This document shows, piece by piece, positions 28,801 through 36,123 of a DNA stretch of 39,883 bases. The notes beneath the pieces are model-generated. The model was not told where the DNA came from. It was given only the letters and a program-made list of their open reading frames with translations, and searched no databases. Position 1 is the stretch's first letter, and each line of letters starts with the position of its first letter. Source of the stretch: an uncultured Bacteroides sp. (lineage in GTDB: Bacteria; Bacteroidota; Bacteroidia; Bacteroidales; Bacteroidaceae); the NCBI RefSeq assembly GCF_910585845.1, contig NZ_CAJUHF010000034.1:1-39883 (forward strand), in the 5' to 3' direction. Position numbers and translations under genes: made by a program.

Positions 28801-29226
28801 ACGGCTAATGTCTGCCAAACCGTCCAGTTTCACGTCGGTATTGGACAGCTTGGTCGAAGCACCTGTAAACAATCGTCTGTCCATCTTCGTCATACCGGTA
28901 ATAACCACCTCGTCCAGGATTTCGGCATCCGGCTGCATCATTATCTTCATCTCGCCACTCTTGATGTTTACTTCTATCGTCTGCATTCCGACATAAGTAA
29001 TTCTCAAGGTTTTTGCCGTACTTGGCACATTGGTAAGCGTAAAGCGACCATCCAAATCGGTCACCACTCCCTGATTTGTACCTTTAATCAAAACAGATGC
29101 ACCTACAATAGGCTGATTGTCTTCTTCAAAAAGGACGGTACCCGTCACTTTTCTTGGAGTCTGTGCAATTGCCAAGCCAATACCGATAAGCAGGCAGGCC
29201 AAGAATGAAACAATCTTTTTCTCCAT
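25894..29226 (-). CDS. SusC/RagA-like TonB-dependent outer-membrane transporter
   Basis: An 1110-residue outer-membrane protein: signal peptide (about 1-21, ending AIAQ), carboxypeptidase-like regulatory domain (about 25-100, VTGTVLFEEDNQPIVGASVL), TonB plug (about 110-235, with IRVRGATSIYGSSKPLWVVDG and FEILKDGSATSIYGARAMAG) and a beta-barrel to the terminal FTLTLRLGI. There is no N-terminal STN domain, so it is not expected to signal to a FecR protein. It is the first gene of the operon and pairs with the SusD that follows. The leader carries no exact TAnnTTTG match that I could find. Confidence 0.95.
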   Translation of the reverse strand: MEKKIVSFLACLLIGIGLAIAQTPRKVTGTVLFEEDNQPIVGASVLIKGTNQGVVTDLDGRFTLTNVPSTAKTLRITYVGMQTIEVNIKSGEMKIMMQPDAEILDEVVITGMTKMDRRLFTGASTKLSNTDVKLDGLADISRSLEGRAAGVSVQNVSGTFGTAPKIRVRGATSIYGSSKPLWVVDGVIMEDVTEVSADELSSGDAVTLISSAIAGLNANDIESFEILKDGSATSIYGARAMAGVIVVTTKKGQAGKSHISYTGEFTMRLIPSYGDFNIMNSQEQMGVYKEMKDKGWLNFSDTYRASQSGVYGKMYQLLNTYDPTTGRFALENTDAAINDYLQAAEFRNTDWFDALFSTSVMHNHSVSVSAGTDKAHFYASLSAMVDPGWYKDSKVNRYTANLNTTYNISKQLSLNLISSASYRKQQAPGTLSQSIDPVYGEVKRDFDINPYSYSLNTSRALDARTMYTRNYADFNILHELENNYMNLDVADMKFQGELRWKPLKGLEFAALGAVKYSSTSQEHQITDDSNQARAYRAMPDATVRDRNPFLYTDPDDPYALPITVLPQGGIYQKTTYKMLGYDFRATGSWNHVFAEDHIVNLFAGMESNSTDRNKNYFNGWGMQYSQGEIPFYTYQFFKKSIEEGTDYYSLSNTRSRSAAFFANATYSYKGRYTVNGTYRYEGTNRLGKSRSARWLPTWNISGAWNMHEEEFFESLKPALAHFSLKASYSLTGDPGPSTVTNSTMVLKSYKPYRPFASIQESGLNIIDLANDELTYEKKHELNIGADMGFLDNRINFAIDWYKRSNFDLIGVIQTPGVGGQIRKLANVATMKSHGIEFTLSTKNINTKNFGWNTDFIFSQAKNKVTDLESDAEVIDVVSGTGFALKGYPVRGLFSYQFKGLNEIGLPTFIDQDGNLTSDGNDIDFQSQTLDNLKYEGPTDPTITGSFGNIFRYKGFKLNLFITYSFGNVIRLDPIFSNEYSDLTAMPKEFKNRWTLAGEENITNVPTILTKRQSDTDRHLKTLYNAYNYSTERIAKGDFIRMKEISLSYDFPKSWLKKIHINDLSLKLQATNLFLFYSDDKLNGQDPEFFRSGGVAAPVPKQFTLTLRLGI

Positions 29227-29490
29227 AAATTCTCTTTTAATAAAATTGTGTTAATAATACATTTTAACCAAGTTCTAACAGAACTCCCTCTTCCCTACGT
29301 AATTCAATCTTTCACCTCCTCAGAAGATTCGTCAGCTAACAAGATTCGATAAAAAAGAAAAGCAAGATAAGAAAGACAATAAAACTCTCCTCCTTCATTT
29401 TATAAAAAGAAAGAATACAGCTATTGATAACCATAACGTCCCATAATGATTAGAATATAATCGGTTGTTATTCGAGCAGAACCGTTACAT

Positions 29491-29602
29491 TATGGTGCGG
29501 CCACAGATGTGGAGCAGCTGCTCCACCATAGTGAATCACGTGTTCCACAGCTGTGGAACAGCTGAACCACAGATGTAAAGCACGTGCTCCACGGATGTGG
29601 TT
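29491..29602. repeat. Cluster of nested palindromes
   Basis: It includes a perfect 18-bp palindrome at 29509-29526 (half GTGGAGCAG), a perfect 20-bp palindrome at 29541-29560 (half TGTTCCACAG), a 10-bp one at 29579-29588 (half AGCAC), and outer pairs TATGGTG/CACCATA (29491-29497 with 29524-29530) and AACCAC/GTGGTT (29565-29570 with 29597-29602). The words CCACAGATGTGG, CAGCTG and CACGTG recur throughout. Confidence 0.85.
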
Positions 29603-29849
29603 ACACTAAAACAAAGCATACTAACACAATCAACAAGCATACTTTTATCAATAAGACAAGGGGCTTGTATCCATAAACCAAGAGCCTTGTCAAACCCGCT
29701 TAGGTTATAAATTGGTAAGAAACATGCCGGAAAGCGTACGTAATTCGACATTTTTTCGCGCAAGAAGGGCTAAAAAACGCGAGAATATCAGCCCCTAAAA
29801 ATGGGAAAAAAGAGGATAATAAAAAGAATATCAGAAAGATATCCGCTTT

Positions 29850-29887
29850 TATGCAGGGTGTAGGCAAATTTGCCTACACCCTGCATA
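29850..29887. repeat. 38-bp perfect palindrome
   Basis: The half site TATGCAGGGTGTAGGCAAA (29850-29868) is followed directly by its reverse complement (29869-29887) with no spacer. Transcribed from either side it would give a long hairpin. The following bases repeat the theme (ACACCCTACC), suggesting a degenerate repeat family. Confidence 0.9.
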
Positions 29888-30095
29888 CACCCTACCTACA
29901 TCACCTATATAACTTTGATATGCAACAGATTACAAAGCAGAGTGTAGGTATGTAGGTAAAAGTGCACAAAAACTCCGGGTAGTAGATTCATATCTGAAGC
30001 ACAAAACCAACTTCCGGTCAGGAAATAGCAGGTTCTACTTTTTCTACTGCATTTTCCGGTTTTACTCATCCATTTATATTTTTTAAGGAATACCC

Positions 30096-30128
30096 CGTAG
30101 GGAGTTTCTTTTCCGGCGCTGTCTTCAT
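30096..30128 (+). promoter_or_regulatory. Predicted ECF sigma promoter, copy 1
   Basis: CGTAGGGAGTTTCTT (30096-30110), then 8 nt, then CTGTCTTCAT (30119-30128). The same two boxes at the same spacing recur at 30706-30738. The shape, two conserved boxes with a fixed gap and a GTCT-type -10, fits an ECF sigma promoter and not the housekeeping TAnnTTTG type. It would drive the small lipoprotein gene with a leader of roughly 60 nt. Confidence 0.65.
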
Positions 30129-30195
30129 CAACGAATAAAAACTTTAAGTTTCGTCTATCGGTGATATGCGAAACTTGACTAAAAACTAAATTAGC

Positions 30196-30615
30196 ATGAA
30201 ACAGATTTGTAAGCAAATGGCAAGAGCAGCCAGCCTCCTCTGCCTCCTCACTGCATGTAGCAATGGTGATTCCAACTATCCGCAAGAGTACATCGGATTT
30301 GAAAAGACAACCCTGACCCATTCGTTCGACAGCGACAAAGACACCGAAGAGCTTTTGGTGAAAATCGTCGCAGCGGACAAGAAAGACGAAGACCGGGAAG
30401 TACGTCTCAACGGCATCAACCTGCCGGAACAAGAGGATGTGTTCAGCCTTGTAGAAAAAACAGTCACCATTCCCGCCAAAAAGAAATCCGCCAACCTACG
30501 CGTGAAAATCTTCCCGAAAAGGATAAAACAAAAAGCCATATTCCGCATAGTCTGTACCCCACAAGAGAAAAAAGCGAAAAAGACAGAGATTACGGTACAT
30601 TTGGTCAGGAAGTGA
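30196..30615 (+). CDS. Small lipoprotein of unknown function
   Basis: A 139-residue lipoprotein (signal peptide ending LLTAC, Cys 21). The mature part is lysine-rich and mostly beta-strand in character, with DREVRLNGINLPEQ and VTIPAKKKSANLRVKIFPKR resembling a single Calx-beta or Ig-like fold. I do not recognise the family. It has an ECF-type promoter of its own, nearly identical to that of the FecR gene that follows 143 bp downstream, so the two are likely co-regulated. A longer minus-strand frame over the same DNA is a shadow. Confidence 0.78.
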   Translation: MKQICKQMARAASLLCLLTACSNGDSNYPQEYIGFEKTTLTHSFDSDKDTEELLVKIVAADKKDEDREVRLNGINLPEQEDVFSLVEKTVTIPAKKKSANLRVKIFPKRIKQKAIFRIVCTPQEKKAKKTEITVHLVRK

Positions 30616-30705
30616 TTAGAAAGGAATTATCGGAAGTTATTCGGAAGTTAGCTCCCGATAACTCCTAACAAAAAATAACTCCTAACAAAAAAAATCTTCC
30701 TTCCA

Positions 30706-30738
30706 CGTAGGGAGTTTCTTCCCCTCGCCTGTCTTTAT
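30706..30738 (+). promoter_or_regulatory. Predicted ECF sigma promoter, copy 2
   Basis: CGTAGGGAGTTTCTT (30706-30720), 8 nt, then CTGTCTTTAT (30729-30738). The first box is identical over 15 bases to copy 1 and the spacing is the same. It would start transcription about 15-20 nt before the FecR ATG. Upstream of it, TTATCGG (30627-30633) and CCGATAA (30655-30661) can pair and may end the preceding transcript. Confidence 0.68.
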
Positions 30739-30758
30739 GAGAAAGCAGAAGAAAAAAC

Positions 30759-31634
30759 ATGGAACAAGAATTTGAAAAAATACTCGATAAGCTCGTAGCC
30801 TCTACCCGCTCGCCAAGAGGAAGATTCTCGAAAGAGAGCAGCTGGAACATCCTCGAAAGGCGGTTGCCGAATCCACGACGACGCATCCTTTCATTACAGT
30901 TCTTCATGAAAGGTGCCGCTGCCGTTGCCGTGCTTTGCGTGCTGGGCTGGTGGACGTACTATATGTTCGCCCCGATACCCATGCAGACCGTATCGACCCT
31001 CGCCGAAACACGAAGCGTCACGCTGCCCGACCAGACTACTATCGTCCTGAACCGTTACTCCTCGCTGAGCTACCCCAAGCGTTTCAGAGGAAAAGAGCGG
31101 AAAGTGCAGCTGGAAGGAGAAGCCTACTTCGAAGTAAGCAAAGACACGGCGCACCCCTTCAAAGTGGAAACGGGGAAAATAGAGGTACAGGTATTAGGTA
31201 CGCACTTCAACGTCGACGCCTATCCGGAAGACACTGAAATAAAAGCCACGTTGCTGGAAGATTCGGTTGCCGTCAGCCTTATCGGCAGAGCAGAAACGAA
31301 ACTGGTTCTTTCGCCCAACGAAAGCGCCATCTACAACAAGGAACAGGAAAGCCTCACCCTGCATACCGAGAAAGATGCCGCCGAAGAAGTCAGTTGGCAA
31401 GAGGGGATACTGCTGTTCAAGAACGTACCCTTGCAGGAGATTGCCCGAAAACTTTCCAATACCTTCCGGACAGATATACGCATCGAAGGAACTGAACTAC
31501 AGAACTACCGCATGACTGCCACCTTTGCCGACAGCGAACCACTGGAAGAGATCTTGTCCCTGCTTTGCCGGAACCAGAAGTTTGAATACACAAAAACGAA
31601 TGATCATATCACTATCACACAAAAATTAAATTAG
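30759..31634 (+). CDS. FecR family anti-sigma factor
   Basis: A 291-residue inner-membrane protein: short cytoplasmic N-terminus (about 1-47), one membrane helix (about 48-70), the periplasmic FecR domain (about 82-185; SVTLPDQTTIVLNRYSSLSY, GEAYFEVSKDTAHPFKVETG, VQVLGTHFNVDAYPED) and a C-terminal DUF4974 domain (about 218-290; LFKNVPLQEIARKLSNTF). FecR proteins hold an ECF sigma factor until the STN domain of a loaded TonB receptor signals through them. The receptor gene starts one base after this stop codon, as expected. What is missing is the sigma gene usually just upstream; instead the small lipoprotein gene is there. Confidence 0.94.
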   Translation: MEQEFEKILDKLVASTRSPRGRFSKESSWNILERRLPNPRRRILSLQFFMKGAAAVAVLCVLGWWTYYMFAPIPMQTVSTLAETRSVTLPDQTTIVLNRYSSLSYPKRFRGKERKVQLEGEAYFEVSKDTAHPFKVETGKIEVQVLGTHFNVDAYPEDTEIKATLLEDSVAVSLIGRAETKLVLSPNESAIYNKEQESLTLHTEKDAAEEVSWQEGILLFKNVPLQEIARKLSNTFRTDIRIEGTELQNYRMTATFADSEPLEEILSLLCRNQKFEYTKTNDHITITQKLN

Positions 31635-31635
31635 A

Positions 31636-34431
31636 ATGAAATCAACTATCTGTTCATTCCGCCCCCTCAGGAAGTTTCTCCTGGCGGGTGCGGTTCTGTT
31701 CTCGCCATACCTGCTGACGCACAGCACCGCATCCGAAGTCTGTGTCCGTCAAAAGACGGTCAGCACGCAAACCCGTTTCAGCATCGACCTGCGGAACGCC
31801 ACGCTGGAAGAGTTCGTGAAGCAAGTGGAACGGAAAACCGGTTACCGCTTCATCTACGGAGAAGAAGTACGCCTGAACTCCCCTATCACCCTGAACGTAC
31901 ACAATGCCACCCTTCAGGAGATTCTCCAGAAAGCTCTCGACAAGTAGCCGGTCAGCTTCGAGATCTCCGGAAAACATATCTTGTTAAGCAAACGGCCCAT
32001 GCCGCAGAAAACCGTTAGCCGTCGGTTCACTGTCAGCGGATACGTGACGGACGGAGCGTCTTCCGAGACGCTGATTGGAGCCAATGTCCTTGATAGTCGT
32101 CAGCATGTGGGCACTGCTACCAATCCTTTCGGTTTCTATACCCTCACCCTGCCCGAAGGAGATGCCGAACTGAGTTTCTCGTATTTAGGATATGAGACGC
32201 AGCACTGTTCGTTCGCACTAAATAAAGACACGGTACTCCATATCCGCATGAAAGAGAATAATGAACTGGCGGAAGTCCTGATTCTTTCTGACAAGAAAGA
32301 GAGCGGCATTCATGCCACCGGAATGGGATCGCACGAGATACCCATGACGCAGATACGCCATACGCCCGCCGTGCTCGGTGAAGCCGACATCCTGAAGACC
32401 ATCCAGCTGATGCCGGGCGTGCAGGCGGGTACGGAAGGATTCTCCGGTCTGTACGTGCGGGGAGGTGGAGCGGACCAAAACCTGATATTGCTGGACGGTA
32501 TTCCTGTGTACAATGCCGACCACCTATTAGGTATATTCTCCGTCTTCACCCCCGAAGCGGTGAAAAACACCACCCTCTACAAGAGTTCTTTTCCCGCCCG
32601 CTACGGCGGACGCCTCTCTTCCATCATCGACGTACGTACCAACGACGGCGACATGCACCGTTATCATGGCGCACTCAGCATCGGACTACTCACCGACAAG
32701 TTGCACATCGAAGGCCCTATCTGCAAAGAGCGTACTTCATTCAGCCTCAGCGCACGCAGCACACACACCGCCTTTCTGAAAAACCTCATTGTGAACGAAG
32801 AGGACAGTTATACCGACAAGTACAACTATTACTTCTATGACATCAATGCCAAACTGAACCATAAGTTCAACGACCGCAACCGCCTCTTCCTCGGTTTCTA
32901 TAAAGGAAAAGACCATTACCACCTCGACTCCTACGACCATAGCGAGTCGCAAACCTACGAGTCGCAATCCTACTATAATGACGACAGCCATCTGAACTGG
33001 GGAAACACCGTTGCCTACGCCCGCTGGAACCGTGTGTTCAACAACCGGTTGTTCTGCAACACTACTTTCTCGTACAACAGTTACCTGATGACTTTAAAAC
33101 AGGATATGGAGAATTCAAACTATTATCGCGGAGAGCTATACGACCGCTACAGTTACTTCTCCCAGTTCCACTCCGGCATCCGCGACTGGACCGCCCGCAT
33201 GGACTGCGACTATACCCCTGCTCCGACACACCACATCAAGTTCGGCACGGAATATACCCACCATACCTTTCGCCCGGGTATCTCCACTTCCAAGTTGCAG
33301 GAAGTAGAAAACGGACAGCCACAGGAAGAGGTCCTCTACGACACCGACAATAACCGCACGTTGCACGGACAGGAGGTATCGCTCTATGCCGAAGACAACT
33401 TCAACCTCAACCGACACCTCAGCCTGAATGCAGGAATGCGGGTGTCGCTGTTCGCCACCCAAGGTAAAGAGTACTTCTCGCTGCAACCCCGCCTCTCCGC
33501 ACGCTATAACTTCGGACAAGGATTCTCTGCCAAAGCCTCCTATACCTGCATGACGCAATACGTCCACCTGCTCACGTCCACTCCCTTCTCCATGCCTACC
33601 GACCTTTGGGTGCCGATCACGAAAAATATACGCCCCATGTATGCCAACCAATACTCCGTCGGAGGTTACTATACCGGGCTGAAGGGGTGGGAGTTTTCCG
33701 TAGAGGGGTATTACAAGCAGATGCGCCACATCCTCGAATACCAGGATGGTGTCTCCTTCTTCGGCACTTCCACCAACTGGGAAGAGAAAGTGGAGAGTGG
33801 AGAAGGGCGCTCCTTCGGACTGGAGGCCATGGTGCAGAAGACATTCGGAAAGACGACCGGATGGTTGGCATATACGTTAGCCAAAACCGACCATCGCTTC
33901 AAGAACGGAAACATCAGCCAAGGCAAATGGTTTCCCTACAAGTATGACCGACGGCATAACATCAGCCTCAGCCTGAACCACAAACTCACCAAGCGCATCG
34001 ACTTAGGCGCTTCGTGGATATTCAACACCGGCGGATGCATCACCGTGCCCGAACGGGAAACCATCATCATACGTCCCGAAGGTAGTGTAGAATCCGCCCC
34101 TTACGTCTCCAGACGTAACAACTACCGTCTGCCCGCCAGCCATCGCCTGAACCTGAGCATCAACTTCAACAAGAAGACCAAACACGGCATGCGCATCTGG
34201 AACATCAGTGTCTACAATGTCTATAATGCCATGAACCCCAATCTGGTCTACAGCAAGTGGGAACAAGAGGATTTCTATTCCGGAGGTTATTATAATGATT
34301 ATTATAACTCTGTATACCAAGGAGGTGGAAGCAGCATCAGCGCACCCCATGAACCGGAATCGAAAACGGTTATCAAGAAATTGACCTTACTGCCCTGCAT
34401 ACCGTCTGTCACTTATACCTACAAATTCTAA
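31636..34431 (+). pseudogene. STN-domain TonB-dependent receptor interrupted by an in-frame TAG
   Basis: Read through a TAG at 31945-31947 (codon 104), this is one 931-codon frame encoding a signalling TonB receptor: signal peptide (about 1-30), STN domain (about 45-115), carboxypeptidase-like domain (about 130-205), plug (about 230-350; VRGGGADQNLILLDGIPVYN) and beta-barrel to the terminal YTYKF. The stop falls inside the STN domain, between QKALDK and PVSFEISGKHILLSK, where the family usually has a residue such as Gln; CAG to TAG is a single change. Nothing else in the frame is broken, and the downstream part has no signal peptide of its own (its first start is a TTG at 31981). So this is a very recent nonsense mutation, a sequencing error, or a stop that is sometimes read through. 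The function would be uptake of an unknown ligand plus signalling to FecR. Confidence 0.88.
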
Positions 34432-34448
34432 AAGAAAATATATCGGAT

Positions 34449-34616
34449 ATGAAAACAAGAACGAGAACAAAGATGAAAGCCAACATAAGAACAAGCATGA
34501 AAGCCGGAATGAGAGCAAACATGAAAGCCGGAATGAAAGCAAACATAAAAGGCGGAATGAAAGCAAACATAAAGGGCGAAATGAAAACATGCATAATAAC
34601 AAGAATGAAAACAAGT
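34449..34616 (+). repeat. In-frame 24-bp tandem repeat with many ATG codons
   Basis: From 34473 the sequence is made of 24-bp units (for example ATGAAAGCCGGAATGARAGC plus AAAC), about six degenerate copies. In the reading frame of the DUF4249 gene it encodes MKAGMKAN-like octapeptides and has nine in-frame ATG codons from 34449 to 34605. It covers nearly all the space between the receptor stop and the likely lipoprotein start. Confidence 0.85.
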
Positions 34617-35738
34617 ATCAACCTACACCTTATTATATATATAGTAGCCGCCACACTCCTCACCGCCTGCGAGAACGAGATCCCCTACAATGCCGGACAG
34701 CGTGACCCCATGCTCATCATGAATGCCCTGCTCGATGCCGGACGGACAGAGAACTTCGTCTATCTGCATCTGAACGAAGGAAACAAGACATGCCGCCTCA
34801 ACGAAGCTACGCTCACGCTCTACGTAAACGGCAATCCGATGGAATCTCCCCAAGCCATCTCGCCCGACGAATATTACCAAAGCCAGAAAGACCAGCTCGA
34901 CGAAAAACAGTACGAAGCCTTACTGAAAAGCATGCGCTTCAAACTATTCCGCCTCAACACCGTCCTGAAACCCGGAGATGATATCCGCCTTGAAGCCACT
35001 GCCGAAGGCGGAAAGTACCATGTCCGTTCACACGTGACCGTTCCCCAACCCATACACAGCCTGCAAGTGGACACCTGCACCGCACTCCTACGCCAATGGG
35101 GAAGCATGAAAACTTACCGCCAATACCGTATCACCATGCAAGACATCCCGAACGAAAAGAACTACTACCGGCTGGAGATAGTGAACAGCAAAGAGTTCCA
35201 GTGTAGCCTCCTCACCAATTGCAGAGACGAAAACGGGAATTTCATCGTCGACGAAAACGATAGATATGTCTACACCACGACGTACGACACTGTACGCTAT
35301 ACCTATACCAACCTCATCAACCGCGAAGACGTGATACTGACCGACGGACATGTCACCAACTCGGACGATGACGAAAATGCCATGTTCCCCAACATCGAAA
35401 ACAAATACAACATCTTCAACGACAACCGTTTCAGCAATTCGTCCGCCACCCTAAAGGTGTACACCCCGCTCTATGACGACAACTATGACATCCTTTTGTC
35501 ACTGAATTACACCAGTTGCCTGCTGAAACATACTATCACCGTGCGCCTGCTCAGCCTGCCGGAATCCTACTACCGCTACCTGAAAGCTCTGAACTGCATG
35601 GATGACGATGACTATGACGAAGCCCTGATGGAGCCTGTCAGCCTGCCCAGCAATGTAGAAGGTGGATTAGGATTTGTGGGTGTCTCTTCCGCCGCCCAAT
35701 ACATCATAGAGATGCCGGATAAACAGTGGAAATGGTGA
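34605..35738 (+). CDS. DUF4249 family lipoprotein
   Basis: I choose the ATG at 34605 because it begins a normal lipoprotein signal peptide (MKTSINLHLIIYIVAATLLT then Ala-Cys, Cys 22). The frame is open back to 34449 through the ATG-rich tandem repeat, which would add 52 very basic residues. The mature part starts ENEIPYNAGQRDPMLIMNAL, typical of DUF4249, with RLNEATLTLYVNG and the late GGLGFVGVSSAAQYII. DUF4249 lipoproteins occur next to STN-type TonB receptors in Bacteroidetes; their exact role is unknown, probably as a partner of the receptor at the outer membrane. It is downstream of the interrupted receptor and probably in the same transcript. Confidence 0.88.
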   Translation: MKTSINLHLIIYIVAATLLTACENEIPYNAGQRDPMLIMNALLDAGRTENFVYLHLNEGNKTCRLNEATLTLYVNGNPMESPQAISPDEYYQSQKDQLDEKQYEALLKSMRFKLFRLNTVLKPGDDIRLEATAEGGKYHVRSHVTVPQPIHSLQVDTCTALLRQWGSMKTYRQYRITMQDIPNEKNYYRLEIVNSKEFQCSLLTNCRDENGNFIVDENDRYVYTTTYDTVRYTYTNLINREDVILTDGHVTNSDDDENAMFPNIENKYNIFNDNRFSNSSATLKVYTPLYDDNYDILLSLNYTSCLLKHTITVRLLSLPESYYRYLKALNCMDDDDYDEALMEPVSLPSNVEGGLGFVGVSSAAQYIIEMPDKQWKW

Positions 35739-35886
35739 TTAAAAGAGATATACCTACATTACATTCGTGTTACAAATTACGCCCTAAAACAAGCAAAATA
35801 ACACCTGAAAATTGATTTATATCAAGAAATACTATCTTATAGTACACTTTTCTACCTTTATGCTTTTATGTTATAAAACATACTCC

Positions 35887-35894
35887 TATATTTG
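35887..35894 (+). promoter_or_regulatory. Predicted -7 element for the gene at 36124
   Basis: TATATTTG matches TAnnTTTG exactly. The -33 region is not clear. Transcription from here would give a leader of about 220 nt containing the inverted repeat. Confidence 0.45.
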
Positions 35895-35950
35895 CACAGG
35901 TAAAAAGAAAAGCTAAGCGCTTAGAATTATTTTCAATAGGTATTAGTTTT

Positions 35951-36077
35951 GTGAGTTTGTAAGTTGGTAAGTTTATGAGTTGGTAGGTTCGTTAGTTGGT
36001 GAGTTTGTAAGTTAACGCACTAATGAGAAAAACTTAAAAACTCAAAAGCCCAAAAACTTAAAAACTCAAGACTCAAA
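35951..36077. repeat. Low-complexity long inverted repeat
   Basis: The left half (35951-36013) repeats GAGTTTGTAAGTT and GAGTTGGTAGGTT-like words on the plus strand. The right half (36028-36077) repeats AACTTAAAAACTC, the near complement. The two halves can pair over much of their length, giving a long imperfect stem around a short loop that contains AACGCACTAATGAG. Confidence 0.75.
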
Positions 36078-36123
36078 GCTATAGGATTGTTTTTTAGGTA
36101 TAACAAATTAAAAAGTAGGTATT

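Larger units (their letters stand above)
29227..30195. other. Gene-less, palindrome-rich interval
   Basis: Nearly 1 kb between the divergent SusC gene and the small lipoprotein gene. I see no supported gene. It holds the leader of the SusC operon, a cluster of palindromes (29491-29602), a 38-bp perfect palindrome (29850-29887), a short related inverted pair built on ACCTACAT and ATGTAGGT (about 29893-29957), and the ECF-type promoter at 30096-30128. In the leader of the 30196 gene, AAGTTTCG (30146-30153) and CGAAACTT (30169-30176) can pair. Confidence 0.65.
35739..36123. other. Intergenic leader region without a gene
   Basis: No gene seen. It holds a good -7 element at 35887-35894 and, after it, about 130 bp of low-complexity sequence that forms a long imperfect inverted repeat (35951-36077), all in the probable leader of the gene at 36124. 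Confidence 0.65.

Noticed and set aside
28453..29208. A 251-codon frame antisense to the SusC gene
   Set aside because: Fully opposite the well-supported SusC N-terminus; cysteine- and histidine-rich shadow composition.
29282..29289. AGGGAGTT on the minus strand upstream of SusC, and CGTAGGGA beside it, as a third ECF-type promoter
   Set aside because: Only the first box is partly matched; no CTGTCTT lies at the spacing shared by the two other sites.
29536..29763. A 75-codon minus-strand frame across the palindrome cluster
   Set aside because: It is open only because palindromes lack stops there; no protein-like features.
29905..30432. A 175-codon minus-strand frame over the small lipoprotein gene
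   Set aside because: It covers the ECF-type promoter and the opposite gene, which has a clean lipoprotein signal; the minus frame has none.
34409..34663. Minus-strand frames with repeated FAFIP- or LLSFR-like residues
   Set aside because: These are the reverse of the 24-bp tandem repeat, which keeps several frames open.
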